DNA of 64,000 bases, taken from positions 1 to 64,000 of the forward strand of contig RSEE01000099.1 of the NCBI GenBank assembly GCA_003971905.1, read 5' to 3'. Both the position numbers and the translations under genes were made by a program. This stretch comes from Moniliella sp. 'wahieum' (lineage: Eukaryota > Basidiomycota > Moniliellomycetes > Moniliellales > Moniliellaceae). This document shows positions 10,997 through 23,289 of the stretch, piece after piece; position 1 is the stretch's first letter, and every line of letters begins with the position of its first letter. The notes beneath the pieces were generated by a model. That model ran no database searches and was not told where the DNA came from. It worked only from the letters and a program-made list of their open reading frames with translations.

Positions 10997-12267
10997 CATG
11001 GTGGCACCGGACCGTGCTATCTAGCGTCCGCCAGCGCGAGGGCGACCGTCCCGAATTGGAACGAAGATGGTACCCCGTGCCCCCCGTACTGGTGGTTCTA
11101 TCTCTTGTCGTATTTTCTTCGCCGCCTGTGCTGAGCAGGGTGTGGCTCATCCCCCTTGGGGCTCTCTTGCCCCCCCACCCCCCCACCCCCACTTCCCCCC
11201 TTGTTCCGCCTTAGCCACTTCCTGCCCACTGATGTTTGTATTGTTACCGTTGTTGCTGTGGTGGCGCAGAGCGCGTCTGTTTGTTTTGTTCATACCTCCC
11301 TCGTTGCGATGCCTCCTATACATTTCCATTGCACTGGCAAGAAGCACCGGCTCTGGGATAGAGATACGCCGTGTAGGCCGTCCTACATGCTGCAAACGCA
11401 GCTGGGAGGAGTGGCATGCCTCGCCTGTAACTTGGGTTCGTCTGATGACAAGGTGACAGCTGACCGAGCTGCCATTACCGGTTACCGACGAAGCTGGAGG
11501 GACGTGTGCCGGAGGAGGATCTGATGGCGGAGAGGAGGTGTGCTGATATCGTGCCTCGTTACTAGTTACTAGAGTGGAGATCCGCGGTGAGCGCTGTCCA
11601 TGCGGCGGTACCGCGCCCATATAAAGCCAGCAATCAGAGGAGCATCTGACTGGCCGCGAACCATGCTACCGATAAATGGGACCAGAACGGCACCAGAGGC
11701 TAACTGGTACGCGGGGCGGGGCTACCCTTGCTCCCCTCGGTCTTGACCGTGCCCGTTTGAGGCCTCGATCAGATGTGCTTGTTCCAAGGCCGGCAGTCAT
11801 TCAAGTTCACCATGGCCCGGCGAGAGATCCTACGCAGCGATATAGACATGCGGGGGGAATGTTTGTTCCAGCCTGACTTGAGGAAGTCCCCCGCCTGGCG
11901 GATTGGGGCGCGCAGCACCCAAACGCTGGCGGAGTGAACTCTGCGCATCTGTTGCCCCGACGACTACGACAGGACCTCACGCGTACTAGTGCCAAAGAGG
12001 CTGACTAGTATGTCTGGGTCCACTGCACCCCGTACCATCCATCGGGCATAACGCGAATTGGGCGTACACCTCCAGATTGACCCGACTGCTCGCACATGCC
12101 AACCCATTCTGCTAGGCACATAAGCACCATAAGCGGTGCCCGGATTCGCCCAGTTCCTGCAACGACAGCTGGTGCGTGTAGCCCAGATCGAACACCAGAG
12201 GTAGCGGCGAGTGTATCCGCTAGGAGAGCATTGCTCTTGTTCTTTTTGTAATCCTGAGCAGGCATGT
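10997..12267. other. spacer, no supported gene
   Basis: This is the 3' flank of the zinc-cluster gene and the leader of the tRNA. It contains C-rich tracts near 11165-11200 and ACCGGTT-type heptads near 11477. I see no coding sequence. Confidence 0.5.
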
Positions 12268-12364
12268 GTTCTATTAGCTCAGTTGGCTAGAGCGTCCGAC
12301 TGTTAATCAGACGGCCTTTGTCTTTGTGGCATCGGGAGGTCGTTGGTTCGAGCCAACATGGAAC
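12268..12364 (+). tRNA. tRNA-Asn (GTT), intron-containing
   Basis: The acceptor stem pairs GTTCTAT with ATGGAAC, and the D-arm is TAGCTCAGTTGGCTAGAGC. The anticodon stem TCCGA pairs with TCGGG, and the anticodon GTT is at 12302-12304. A 25-nt intron (12306-12330) sits one base 3' of the anticodon, the standard eukaryotic position. A T-run terminator (GTCTTTTT) follows. The T-arm has only six loop bases between GTTGG and CCAAC. One base is probably missing, as in many genes of this window. Confidence 0.88.
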
Positions 12365-12603
12365 GTCTTTTTGCATCATGGCGCAGATGGGGCATTTCAA
12401 CGTGGGATTGAGTGTCCGTTCGCTAAAATGCGTGGGTTCTCGTTCATGGCGCCGGTCAGCACCGTGGCGGCGGAAAACAAATAGGCACGAGGGTCTGAGT
12501 GCTGCTGAGGTCGAGATGTGAGAGTCTGAACGCAGGTGGAACCGATCCCGTGTAGGCACCCACTCGGCTGGGCATGGGTGCCTGAGGCCAGTGCAGGTGG
12601 CAT

Positions 12604-12631
12604 ATGCATGACCGGTGACCGGTGACCGGTG
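12604..12631. repeat. mixed ATGCATG / ACCGGTG heptad array
   Basis: The array reads ATGCATG ACCGGTG ACCGGTG ACCGGTG, four heptamers in one phase with a change of palindromic core after the first. It lies about 130 bp upstream of the NDUFA12 start. Confidence 0.88.
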
Positions 12632-12765
12632 GCAGACGAGCGGAACTGGGGCTGTGGCGCCCGCGCTCGTACGTAATCCGTCCATTACTAATTTCACCCC
12701 CCCCCCCCCGTTGGAGCGCTGCAAGCCAGCTCACGCCGCTGCCCCTCCACCATCCTCCCGCGGCC

Positions 12766-13271
12766 ATGTCCCTCTTCCGTGTCGCGCAGCGTGCGTACAC
12801 CCTTGGGTGGAGGCAGACGCTGCGCGAGCTCGTCTTCCACGACACGATTGCCGTCGGTACGCTGGTAGGAACCGACCGGAACGGCAACCGGTACTTTGAG
12901 AACACCTCCAATGCCGACCACCCGGGCTACCGTGACCGGTGGATCGAGTACTCCCAGGGCTTCACCCGCAACGTCTCTCAGATCGACCCGGACTGGCACC
13001 CTTGGCTGCACCACATCACCCAGCTGCCGCCCACGCAGGATGCGCTGCTTCAGGCCAGCAAGCAACCGTGGCAGCCGGTACGTTTTTATTCTGTTCTTCC
13101 TTTCTTTGTTTTGGTCCTGCTGTTGCGATGTCCACGATGGCTGACTCTCTCTGGCGCTGGTAGACGGACGTGGTGGAGAACCTGACCGGTACGCGTGGCG
13201 CCTACAAGCCCTACCCGACCCAGCGCAAACACATCAACCCGTGGGAGCCCAAGGTGGCCAAGCGGGCTTAA
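12766..13271 (+). CDS. NDUFA12: NADH dehydrogenase subunit NDUFA12 (B17.2)
   Basis: This is an accessory subunit of mitochondrial respiratory complex I. Exon 1 (12766-13077) and exon 2 (13164-13271) are joined across an 86-nt intron (GTACGT...TAG), giving 139 residues, close to the usual size. Family hallmarks are LVGTDRNGNRYFEN, the GYRDRWIEY block, DPDWHPWLHH near the middle, and a C-terminal AYKPYPTQRKHINPWEPK. The start is the Met of MSLFRVAQRAY; no longer in-frame alternative is needed. This is one of the few conserved genes here that reads without a frame break. It stands alone, with tRNA-Asn upstream and the aldehyde dehydrogenase convergent downstream. Confidence 0.95.
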
Positions 13272-13422
13272 CACAGGAGCGGTCGCTGGGCCCATTACGA
13301 TGCCTTGTTGATGCACGCGGCATGGATGCATGACATTGCTAGCCTATTTTCTCTTGGTAACCCAGTCGGGTAGAGGAGGCTACTATGCGCAAGGCAAGGA
13401 TGAGCGCAGCACCTGTACTATC

Positions 13423-15332
13423 TTATAGGTAGGTCGGGTAAAGGCTAGAGACAGAAGAACGTCCATGAAGCAGATAATCCGTTGGTGGTGCCAGGCACAG
13501 ACAATCGCACTGCTTTATGGAGCTCTTGGCCAAACCCAGCAGACCATAAAGTCGCTCCAGACCAGTGCCATAAGCAAGTTGTAGGAGACCCCGAGTAAAG
13601 CCTTCGCTCTTGGCAGGCTTGCTTAGCGGGTAGTCAACCGCGGGGGGGATTTGGGTGCGGATGAGGTGGAAGAAACGGTCATGGGTGATGGCTTTGGGGG
13701 AAGTCAGGCCTTGCAAGCCCTCGATGCCCCCAAAGCGACCGTAGCCTGAAGCTTTGACCCCACCAAAGGGAAGAGCTTGGTTGAGGTACGAGACGCCAAA
13801 GTCATTGATATTGACCATGCCTGAACGCAGCTCACTTGCACCTGCGTAGCTTGAGCCTTGGACGGACCAAAGACGCTGGCTCCCAAGCCATAGCGGGTCC
13901 CGTTGGCGATTTCCACCGCCCGCTCCACCTTGTCGGCCGGATACGCTAGAATGACAAAGACGGGCGCAAACAGTTCTTCTTGAGCAATCTCCATCGCGGG
14001 GGTGACACCGCTGAGGAGCGTCGGCGCAAAGTAATGGCCCAAAGGCCACCGAGGGTGCTTGACACGCTTCCCGCCGGCATGCAACGTAGCCCCCTGGGCG
14101 ACCGCATCGTGCACGAGTTGTTCCAGACGATCAAACCGCGCATCCGTGATCATAGCACCGCAATCGACCGTGTGGGTAGGCGTATCGTCAGTCCAGCTGC
14201 CAGTCTGGAGCTGAAGAATGACTGGCTTGATCCGCTCCACCAATGCGTCCACCTGCGTATCTGCCACAATGAAACGCTCGATCCCAATGCAGTTTTGGCC
14301 CGCGCCTTGGAAGGCAGCACGGAGAAAGATGGGCGACATGGAGAGATCGGTGCCGGGCAAGAGAATGGCCGGGTCCTTGCCACCCAGCTCGAGGGTGGTG
14401 GGAGTCAAGTTATCTGCAGCTGCGGCAGCGACCTTCTTGCCAACCGAGTCGGAACCAATGAACGTAATATGCCACACCGGGGTGGCGTGTGACCGCCTCG
14501 GCATGTTCAGGGAAGCAAGTGACAAGTTGAACCAGGTCCTCGTCGGCGCCTACCGCCGCCAGGCAGGCTCGGATTGCTTGGAGAAAGTACTGAGCCGACC
14601 AGGCGACCTGCTCGGACGGTTTGAGCAGCACAGCGTTCCCAGCAAACAGCCCCGCCAGCGCCGGTCCCAGCACGTTGTGCGCAGGGTAATTCCAACTGAC
14701 CAAAGCCACCACACCGAGCGGTTCGCGACGAACGGTGCAGACCTTGTGGGTCAAAAGAAGGGGGCTTCCCCTCCGTTCGTCGGCCAGAGCGCGACTGGCT
14801 TCGGGCGATGCAAGCCAGGCAGCCTTGGCGGCCGTCGTGAGCAATTCCCCAAACGCAGCATCCACCGCCGTCTTGCCCGTGTCACGCATGGCCACGCGCG
14901 AAATGTCCTCCCCGTTCTGCACAGTCCATTGGGCGAGGGTACGCATCAGCTTGCGTCGCTGGGCAAGCGGCGAGCGCGCCCAGGACTGTTGGGCCGCGCG
15001 GCGCGGCGCACCTTGGCATCAATCGTGGCGGGTGTGTCGGCGGGAACATCGGCGAGATGGAAGCCAGTCGCAGGGTCGTAGCATTGGATCATGTTGGGCT
15101 TGTCAGGCGCAACGCAGTCGGGGCGGATCCAGAAAGGCGCCCTTCCACCCAGGCTGGGCCTGGGCAGGGAGAGGGATCCGGACAGACACCGCGCGCTCGT
15201 ACCGGTGGCTCGCCATGCGCGTCCAGCATAGCCGACGAGAAGTGTGGCCGCAACCACGCCGAGCGCGACGAGGTAGGCACAGGGGATGTCCCACTCTTGC
15301 ATCCCCGTTCGAAGGGGAAGAGAGGGCAGCAT
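13423..15332 (-). CDS. MSC7: MSC7-like membrane aldehyde dehydrogenase
   Basis: This is an NAD(P)-dependent aldehyde dehydrogenase family protein resembling yeast Msc7, a membrane-anchored member whose substrate is not established. The proposed start (MLPSLPLRTG) precedes a transmembrane helix (YLVALGVVAATLLVGYAG). Then come the Msc7-type entry motif IQCYDPATG, the Rossmann segment GVVALVSWNYPAHN and LLKPSEQ, the catalytic Glu in LELGGKDP, the nucleophilic Cys in GAGQNCIG, and the C-terminal FGGVKASGYGRFGG. Total length is about 636 residues, matching the yeast protein. The frame shifts at about 15000, 14490 and 13840, each inside conserved sequence and each curable by one base, so I treat the gene as intact with assembly errors. 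It converges on NDUFA12. Confidence 0.85.
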
Positions 15333-15980
15333 GGGAAGAGCGAGGGCGAGGGCGAGGGAGCCAGGAGCGGATGGAGGTGCCGGTGGGCTGGCTACAGAAG
15401 AAGTATAAAGCGCGCTGGGCCTCCTGGCTGAGGCGCCCCACTCCACTCGAGCTCTAGGCGCGCCACTTGGGACTGGGCCACAGCAGGCCATAGCAGGCCA
15501 TAGCAGCCTCGGTCGGTGCATTGTGCATTCATGCATGCACCCGCGCGCAATTGTTCATTGTTTCATGCTGCCCAGATGGTCTGATTTCATTTCGGGGTGG
15601 AATGCGATCGAATGCGATCGAAGGGATGGAATCGAGGACAAGACTGGCGTCGCGCCCTCGCCTCAACTCCAACCCTATTCCCTTGCTTCACTCGCCTCGT
15701 GCCAACCGGTGGTGGCGACAGCGCCAATGCCCATGTGCCATGCCAGCGCACCAATGGCCTGCGGGCTGACGCTGACACGCTCCCGCCGTTTCCTCTCCTC
15801 GCCTACTTCCTGCGCCAGCAAACAGCCGAGTGGCAACAGCTACAGCAGTACCTACCTACCCCTGGGTCTATCGCCACGGCCACTGCAGTCGAACCGAGTC
15901 ATAGAATCATATCGCTTAGGAGTACAAGGAACAGCAGCCCAAGGCTGCGAGGACGAAATCGAAAAGGGGGGGACAGGGGC
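15333..15980. other. spacer upstream of the aldehyde dehydrogenase
   Basis: No gene is visible. The spacer includes the promoter of the minus-strand MSC7-like gene and the 3' flank of histone H3. Confidence 0.5.
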
Positions 15981-16552
<572 letters not shown>

Positions 16553-16630
16553 TTACTCACGCTACGGATAGGAGAGAGGCAACGGTGGGGAGGGGGAAAA
16601 GGGCGCGATTGGGCGAGCCGGGGACGGGGG

Positions 16631-16638
16631 TATTTATA
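16631..16638 (-). promoter_or_regulatory. TATA box of histone H3
   Basis: On the minus strand this reads TATAAATA, about 240 bp upstream of the H3 start codon, followed by a G-rich leader. The position suits a strong core promoter. Confidence 0.6.
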
Positions 16639-17607
16639 CGCGCGTTTGTTTCGATTGGGCAGCAGGCTGACAGGGCAAAAACGGGGCGCTCGGGGCAGAA
16701 ATGATGCTGATGCGGCTGGGCGCGGAGGGGGAAGACAACGAAGAGGGCACGGGGGCAGTCGCATCGTGGTCTTCCTCATCGGGCTCATCGGAGCTCCTGA
16801 CTAGCCTGACGAGACTGCTTTCCTTCCCGGGCTCGCTGTCGCATTCCGGCATCCAATTATCCAATCCCATCCCATCCCACCTGGCGGCTCTGCACTCTGG
16901 TTTGTTGGCCGACCTGGGGGCCGCCTTCTGACTCGCGCCGTGCCTGCTGCCGCTGCATCTCGTCCCAATGCGGTCGGGGGTTTTCATCCGCCTGCCTCAT
17001 GCGCGCACTGGGATAGATATCGAGACTCGCTCAGGATGTAATGATCGATGATCGCTCGCTCATCGACCCAGTCTCTCAGCCGTCTCAGCACAGTGGTTGC
17101 ATCAACGCGACAGCCCCACCCTAGGAGACCGCGTTGAACGCTTAATGCGTTTAATCAAGCCCGCAGCATGGCCACCGCGCAACGGCCAGTGTTGTGGAAG
17201 ATAGGGGAAGCAGGGATTCGGCCTAGCGAGGCATAGTCGGCCTAGTGCAGCTGTCTGATAGCCACAGTCTGGCCAGATTCATAACAGGCAACACAGCGGC
17301 CATGGAGGAGGGTAAGCCAGAAGGAGGAGGATGCCGATGGGGAAGGGCCCCCCAAATGCAGCGTGGGCAACCCCAAGTGTGCCCAGAGCTCCACCTTGGG
17401 TGCCGGCTAGCGTGGCACAAGTCTTCCCATGATGCAGTGACCTTGGGCGGTCGATGGGATGGCTGGCTGCCAGGCGGCCACGTCGTGAGAAAGAGCTTTT
17501 CGAAGGAAAGCGAGATTGCCTCCAGGAGGATATGCGTTCACACGTTCACACGTTCACATGACACAGCCGACCGCATGTGTCTCAAGCGGTGGGGGTTCGG
17601 CGGACTC

Positions 17608-17648
17608 AGTACTCAGTACTCACAACTCACATGTCACATGTCACATGC
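17608..17648. repeat. mixed AGTACTC / ACATGTC heptad array
   Basis: The array reads AGTACTC AGTACTC ACAACTC ACATGTC ACATGTC ACATGCC: six heptamers in a single phase. The middle unit looks like a transition between the two palindromic cores. Confidence 0.9.
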
Positions 17649-18146
17649 CGCACGTTCAACGTTCACAAGCAGCCATCGGGTTCACAACTTGCCACCTCGG
17701 TGGTGCCGTGGCTACTGAGTCTCAGTTTTGCTGCTGGCCGCACTGAGTCACTAGTCACTGACGGACGGACAGGCAACCCTACCGCACCAGGACCGGCGGA
17801 AGGGTGCAACGCACTGATAAGCGGGTAGGGTTGGGGGCGTGCAAGTGGGACGGGCAGCTTACGTCACGCGTCACGGGGCAGGCGGCAGAAACAGGCCCGA
17901 AGGATGCGCCGACGGCGGGGCGGCGTGCGGCTTATTTGTTTGGAGCCGCCTTGGGGCGCAGGTGGCACCAACGCCAGACGACAATTTAATCGACAGCCAC
18001 AACCCCCGTCAGCAGCTTCAGCCCAGTGCCAGAAAATTTACACACCAACGCCGCCATGTGCAGCCCCGCGCCCGCGGCCAGCGCCAGCGTCAGCCCTGAG
18101 CCACAGCCGCCAGCGCAGCGGTAGGTGTCCGCACCTGCCCCACCCC

Positions 18147-18235
18147 CCACCCCCCACCACCACCACCCCACCACACCACCACCACCACCACCACCACCAC
18201 CACCATCACCGCCACCACCACCGCCATCGCACCAG
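18147..18235. repeat. CAC/CCA microsatellite
   Basis: A stretch of CAC and CCA triplets immediately precedes the start codon of the transporter gene. It translates as poly-His or Pro-rich sequence only if an upstream start is used. Confidence 0.75.
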
Positions 18236-18250
18236 CCCCCACCTCCGTGC

Positions 18251-19818
18251 ATGATGGTCAGTCCGTGGGTGCAGATCGCCTGTGCCACCACCTGGTGCCT
18301 CCTCTCGGCCGGCGTCTGCTTTGGCTTTGCAGCCATCAAACCCGTCTTTGTCGCCGAAGGCGTCTACGGCCACCTGTGCCAGCCTGGCCAGGCTCCCTGT
18401 CAGGCTCAAGACCTCCAGCTCAACTTTATGTGGACCGTTGCCGCCGGCAGCACCAATGCCGTGTCCCTGATCGTGGGGGCCGTGTTGGACCACAAAGGCC
18501 CCCGCCTCTGTGGATTCATTGGGGTTGCCTTCCTGACCGTCGGGGCACTTCTGTTGAGCGAGCAGCCCACGACCAGCTGGTTCGATCCCTTTATGGTTGG
18601 CTACTCTGTGCTTGCCCTGGGGGTCCGTTTGTCTTTATCTCCACGTTCCAACTGGCCAACGCAGTGCCGGATCACTCGGGCAAGGTCCTGGCCGCCATCA
18701 CGGGAGCCTTTGACACTTCGTCCGCCCTCTTTCTTTTTTACCGCTTGGCCTACCAGCACACGGCCAGTGGTATTGCCCTCTCCACTTTTTTCCGCCTTTA
18801 TCTCGTCGTTCCCGTCTTCATTCTGTTCTGCCAGCTCTTCGTTATGCCCCATGAAAGCTACACCGCTGGTGGACTCAAGCCTTTGGACCAGCTCGCTGAA
18901 ACGGTAGACGATGCGACGGAACATGACCACCTGCTGGACCAACACGAGGAGAACCTATCGTCGTTTGGCCGCATTGGTGGCAATCAGGGCGGGGTGGCAG
19001 CAAACGAGCGCGTTCAGCATTGTTAGCAGTGTGCCCGAAGGCGGACGTCTGGCCGCACTCCAGTCTCATCTCAACCATGACTCGTCCTACCTTGCCGACG
19101 TGCACGAGGACGTAACCGACCGTCTGATCCGCAAGACGGGCGGTATCTTTGGCATCCTGGATGGCCGCAGCGCCAGCGAACAGGTCCGTTCTCCTTGGTT
19201 CATGCTCATCCTGATCATGACCTGTCTCTGCATGCTCCGCATCAACTTTTTCATCTCCACCGTCGGCGCGCAGGAGCGGTTCCTTGTTGGGCCTTCTGGA
19301 GCCCGCACGATTGGCGACTTGTTCGATGTGGCTCTGCCGGCGGGAGGTGTGGTGGCGATTCCCTTCATTGGTCTTTTGCTGGATGAGTTGACCACATTCC
19401 AGGTTCTGGAGGTGATGTGCACTGCCAGCGTGCTCACCGGTGTCTTGGGATGCTTCCGCTCCTTTTGGCTCAACATTGTGGGGTGCTGATCATGGTGGTG
19501 TACCGTCCGTTTTACTACTCGGTCACCACCGAGTTGGCTGCCAAGGTGTTTGGACCCATTACGTTTGGTCGTCTGTACGGACTGATCATGACGCTGTCGG
19601 GTGTGTTCAACATGCTCCAAGCCGTGCTCGATCGCTCGCTTCATGGCCCCCTCAATGGAAATCCCATCCCCATCAACATCTTGCTCACGGGCGCGACGGC
19701 CGTGACGGCGCTGTCGTTACTGGGGTACACGAAACACGAGGGCACGCGCAGACTCAAGCAGATCGCGGCCCAAGAAGCGGAGGAGGAAGCTCCCCGTGGG
19801 CCCTATGGTGCAGTGTGA
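18251..19818 (+). CDS. FMP42: FMP42-like major facilitator transporter
   Basis: This is a polytopic major-facilitator protein related to yeast Fmp42 and the SLC43 amino-acid transporter branch; its substrate is not known. The chosen start is MMVSPWVQIA after the CAC microsatellite. Helix 1 contains WCLLSAGVCFGFAAIKPV, followed by GAVLDHKGPR, the loop 2-3 signature of the superfamily, then FISTFQLANAVPDHSG and LTGAFDTSSALFLFYR-like blocks typical of this family. A long hydrophilic central loop precedes the second helical half (FMLILIMTCLCMLRINFF) and an RPFYYSV motif. Length is about 520 residues. The frame shifts at about 18625, 19020 and 19485; at the first and last, a run of four or five Gs would need one more. 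It ends PRGPYGAV. Confidence 0.85.
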
Positions 19819-20545
19819 GGGCTGAGGACCGAAGTGAACGCACATCTCCGCAGGGGGCTCCCGTCTCGCTCGCACCATGGGATTGTCCATCCTATATTAC
19901 CGGTATCGGCTCACGTCTAGATTGCGTCATGTGGGGCTGTGGTAAGGGCTGTATTGGGGGAGGGAACCGTCTCGATGGTGTAGCGCTGCTCTCGCCATGC
20001 CACTTCCAAAAGACTGCCATATCTTCATCGTATCTTGCTTTTCGTTCATCCTATGCACGCTGCTGTTTTCTTCCATGAATCATCATCCAAAGCATTGTCA
20101 ACGCCCTCTGCCAGGCTTGGAAAACTCCATACCCGGCCGCACATATGCGCCACTTGATAGCTTGGATTAGCACAGCTGCTGGTCCAACCCTCCTCTGCTG
20201 TGTGCGTGTTGGCAGGGCCAATGCGGGACGGTGGGCAGCAAGACTGGGATGCGTGCCGAGGAAACGGAGGAATGCGTAATGGACGGACGGTGTTGGAGGC
20301 TGAGGCGCTGGTGCGTGATGCACGCATGTTGGCGAATGCGGGGCCCCTCTGCTTCTGGGTTGGACGTTGGAACTGTGACATGTGGTGTGTGATGTGTGGT
20401 GCCAAGCGGATTCCCATTTGCCTCGGCTGTTCTCCACGCTGCAACGCTCCTGCGCCACGCCCCACTCGCCTGCTGCTCGCACTCCCACCTGCCATCCCCC
20501 CCCTAACCCTCGGCTGCCCCAAGCACACGCGAGTCCACCACCACC
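19819..20545. other. spacer, no supported gene
   Basis: This is the 3' flank of the transporter and the promoter of the TMEM135-like gene. No conserved gene or array is seen. Confidence 0.5.
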
Positions 20546-22755
20546 ATGGCCTCCCGCCCACCTGTGCGTCTGCGGCCCCCCGCCATGGCGCCGCTTGTCC
20601 CTCTCCTCTCGTCCTCCGCCCTTGCCCCCGCCGCCCGCGCCTACCTCATCGGCCTCCTCGCCGACACCCTCCCCGCCATCCTCAAGATCTTCGTCAAGTT
20701 CGCCCGTGCGCATATGCGCCGTGCGGCCCAGATCAATCGCCGCCTGGCGGAAGAGCAGCTGCCTTTGGTGCCACAAGCACACTCCCGCCCAGCGCGCGGC
20801 CGCCAAGGCCCGCACCAGCCACCAGGCCACCCGACAGACCCTGGGCGAAGCCCTGGCTGCCCTGCCCTCGCTTCTTCTCACCATCCTTCGTGCCATCACC
20901 TCGGCTGCACACAATCCTCATGGGTTTGCCTTGTGCGGCGCGTTTACTATACTGCTGTGGCGCATCCTCCAAGGCGCCTTTTTGCAGCTAGCGAGCCGGA
21001 ACCGGCGTGGCATAACCAGCGCAGCCACCATTTATCGTGCGCGGGTAATCGCCTCGTTTGTCTCGGCCACCGCTTCGGCCGTGGTGGCTCTGCATTACCT
21101 TGCCTCCGGTCTCGCTCCAGTCCCCCGCCGCGTCGCCGGGCCTCGGGAAAGGGGCTTGGGGCGATCCCCCAGCAACGCCGTGCTCTTGTTCCGCAAACTC
21201 CAGACCCCTACCCCACTTGCCCCGGGAGGCCACTTTATGTCTCGCCTTACCAACTTGAGTATCCCTGTCTCGCCCAGCGATCCCGGTGCCATCTCTCCCG
21301 TCCGGAAGCGTACATTGTCGGGTACGGGTGCTGGATCACAAGAGTCGCCTTCCTCTCAGGTGGTACCCGAAGATGATAAGCCCGTACCCAGCCCCACGCT
21401 CGAATTTACCCTCTCCCTCCTGGTCCGGGCCATTGATACGGCCACACGCGTTGTGCCAGTCGTCATGGCAAGGTCAGTAGTTGTAGCACAGGGCAAGACA
21501 GCATCGTTGCCATCGGCGGTGCAAAAAAACCCCTCTTCGCCGCGCGCTGGGCGCAGTGGGGCACTGGGCTTCCGATCAACGTGATGGCCTGTTGTTTGTT
21601 GTTTGCTGTGCTGAAATCATGTACTCGTGGTTTTACGAGCCGCAACGCCTGTCGCCCATGTACAACAAATGGTGCGTCCTGCTTTGCTTTGGCGCCTCGG
21701 CCTTTGTTCTTGTTAGGTTCAGGATGGTACTGACCCCGGAACGATGGTAGGATCACCAATCTGGCTTCGATGGACGTGCGATGTCTGCAGGCGCTCCGAT
21801 GCCACCGGACGGGCAAGCCGTATGTTTGGAGGTATGGCCAAAAGGAGGATTTGGAGGTGGGATCGATCGCGCTCATGTCGGGACTGGCCGAGTCGCTTGG
21901 ATATCCATACGAATGGGGCGACCCTACCCGCGTGCCGCAAACCGCGGCGGAAGCCAAACTGCTGCGCGACAGCGCGCGGGCAAAGAACCGTGCGCGATGC
22001 GAAAAGGAGGGGATCGACTTTGATTCTCTCCCGCCAATGGAACAGGACGCGGGCTATGTCCTGGCCGGTGCCGCTGGCCCACGTGGACGAGGCGAGATGG
22101 GTGGCGTGCCATGCGAGGTGGTCCATTGCGGCATCACAGGGTCCAACTGCTATGCCGATGCTGGTCTGCGTTGGCTACGAGGGTTCAAAGCCAGTTTGGC
22201 CATCTACATCCCCGTTCATCTTGCCCCCCGTCTGCTCTTTGCCCCCCGTGCCTTTTCCGGCATCCGTTTGCTGGGCTATGGCGGGCCCTCAAGGGCGCCT
22301 CAAGGAGCAGTGTGTTCCTGGCCACGTTTATTGCCAGCATCTGGTTCTTGGTGTGTATGGTGCGCAGCGAAATTTGTCCTCGGCTTTTCCCCAATGTGTC
22401 CCACAACATCTGGGACCACGGCTACGGCGAGATCCTGGGTTCTTGGGGCTGCGGTTGGTCCGTATTTTTAGAGGAGAAACGCAAACGGGCCGAGATGGCA
22501 CTGTACGTAGCCCCCTGCGCTGTTTGCGCTCATCGAGTCCTTCCGACCGGGTTGGCTCAACGACCGACGTCATCTGTCGGCTCGGATTACCGAACGTACT
22601 CTCTTTGGTCTCTCCACCGGTCTTCTCCTTACCACGGCCCAATTCCGCCCCGACTTGCTGCGCGGATCGCTTCCATTCTTCCCTGGGTGGTGCGCGATCC
22701 ATCCATGCGCAAGGTCCACATCACGGGCGACCGCGCCGTACCGGCCCTGTTGTAA
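20546..22755 (+). CDS. TMEM135-like peroxisomal/mitochondrial membrane protein
   Basis: This resembles fungal members of the TMEM135 N-terminal family, polytopic proteins linked in animals to peroxisomes and mitochondrial dynamics. The start is MASRPPVRLRPPAMAP. Recognisable blocks are GFALCGAFTILLWRIL, an internal Ser/Pro linker, a DGLLFVVCCAEIMYSW helix, then ALRCHRTGKPYVWRYG, VPCEVVHCG..CYAD and YIPVHLAPRLLF. The blocks IWFLVCMVRSEICP and TERTLFGLSTGLLLTTAQ follow. An intron at 21672-21750 (GTGCGT...TAG) joins MYNKW to ITNLASMD. About five one-base frame breaks separate these blocks, yet their order and spacing match the family. It ends at 22755. Confidence 0.78.
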
Positions 22756-23195
22756 TTCTCACCATCCATGTCCTCTGGGCTGCTGTCGCGAGTTTGAGTT
22801 TGTCTCCTTTTCACACGCATATGTCATCTGTACTCGGTCCCCTCTCGGCTCCGTTCGTTGCTCTGCTAGCCTTTTGTCATTTGGACTCTTTGTTTCCTGT
22901 TGCGTGCATGTATCAGTTTTGGTTGACGCGTTGACGGTCCCAGTTGCGTATGGATATACAGGCCGCCCCACTTGGGTAGTGCACATGCACTGCGCTTGGT
23001 TCGTCCATGGAAGTTAATGGTCTGTGTGGATCCTGTCTGGACGTACCATAGTGGATCATGCCACGTCCTACGCCCATATCATTGACAAGCTGCTGGGGGA
23101 GATGGTGAGGTACAGAGAGAGAGAAGGAGTCCGTCGTCGACTTGGAACCATCTGCACCAAGGGGTGTACGTGCCTTTCCCGTGGGTAGACATGGA
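22756..23195. other. spacer between TMEM135-like gene and tRNA-Val
   Basis: The sequence is relatively T-rich, probably 3' untranslated. No gene is seen. Confidence 0.5.
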
Positions 23196-23289
23196 GGCAT
23201 CGTGGTGTAGTTGGTTATCACGTATCCTTAACAGTGGACTAGTGCCTGAGTTAACGGATAAGGTCCTCGGTTCGATCCCGGGCGAAGTC
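23196..23289 (+). tRNA. tRNA-Val (AAC), intron-containing
   Basis: The acceptor stem pairs GGCATCG with CGAAGTC, with one mismatch and one G-U. The D-arm is TGGTGTAGTTGGTTATCAC, typical of fungal tRNA-Val. Anticodon AAC is at 23230-23232, and the anticodon stem TATCC pairs with GGATA. A 21-nt intron (23234-23254) follows base 37. The T-arm CTCGG-TTCGATC-CCGGG is perfect apart from one wobble, and a T6 terminator follows. Confidence 0.9.

Noticed and set aside
13423-15332. Conserved genes with multiple breaks called as pseudogenes
   Set aside because: Domains, catalytic residues and splice sites are otherwise preserved, and essential genes are affected equally, so decay is unlikely.
18147-18235. 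CAC-rich tract as part of the heptad class or as coding poly-His
   Set aside because: It has period 3, not 7, no dyad core, and sits just upstream of a good start codon.
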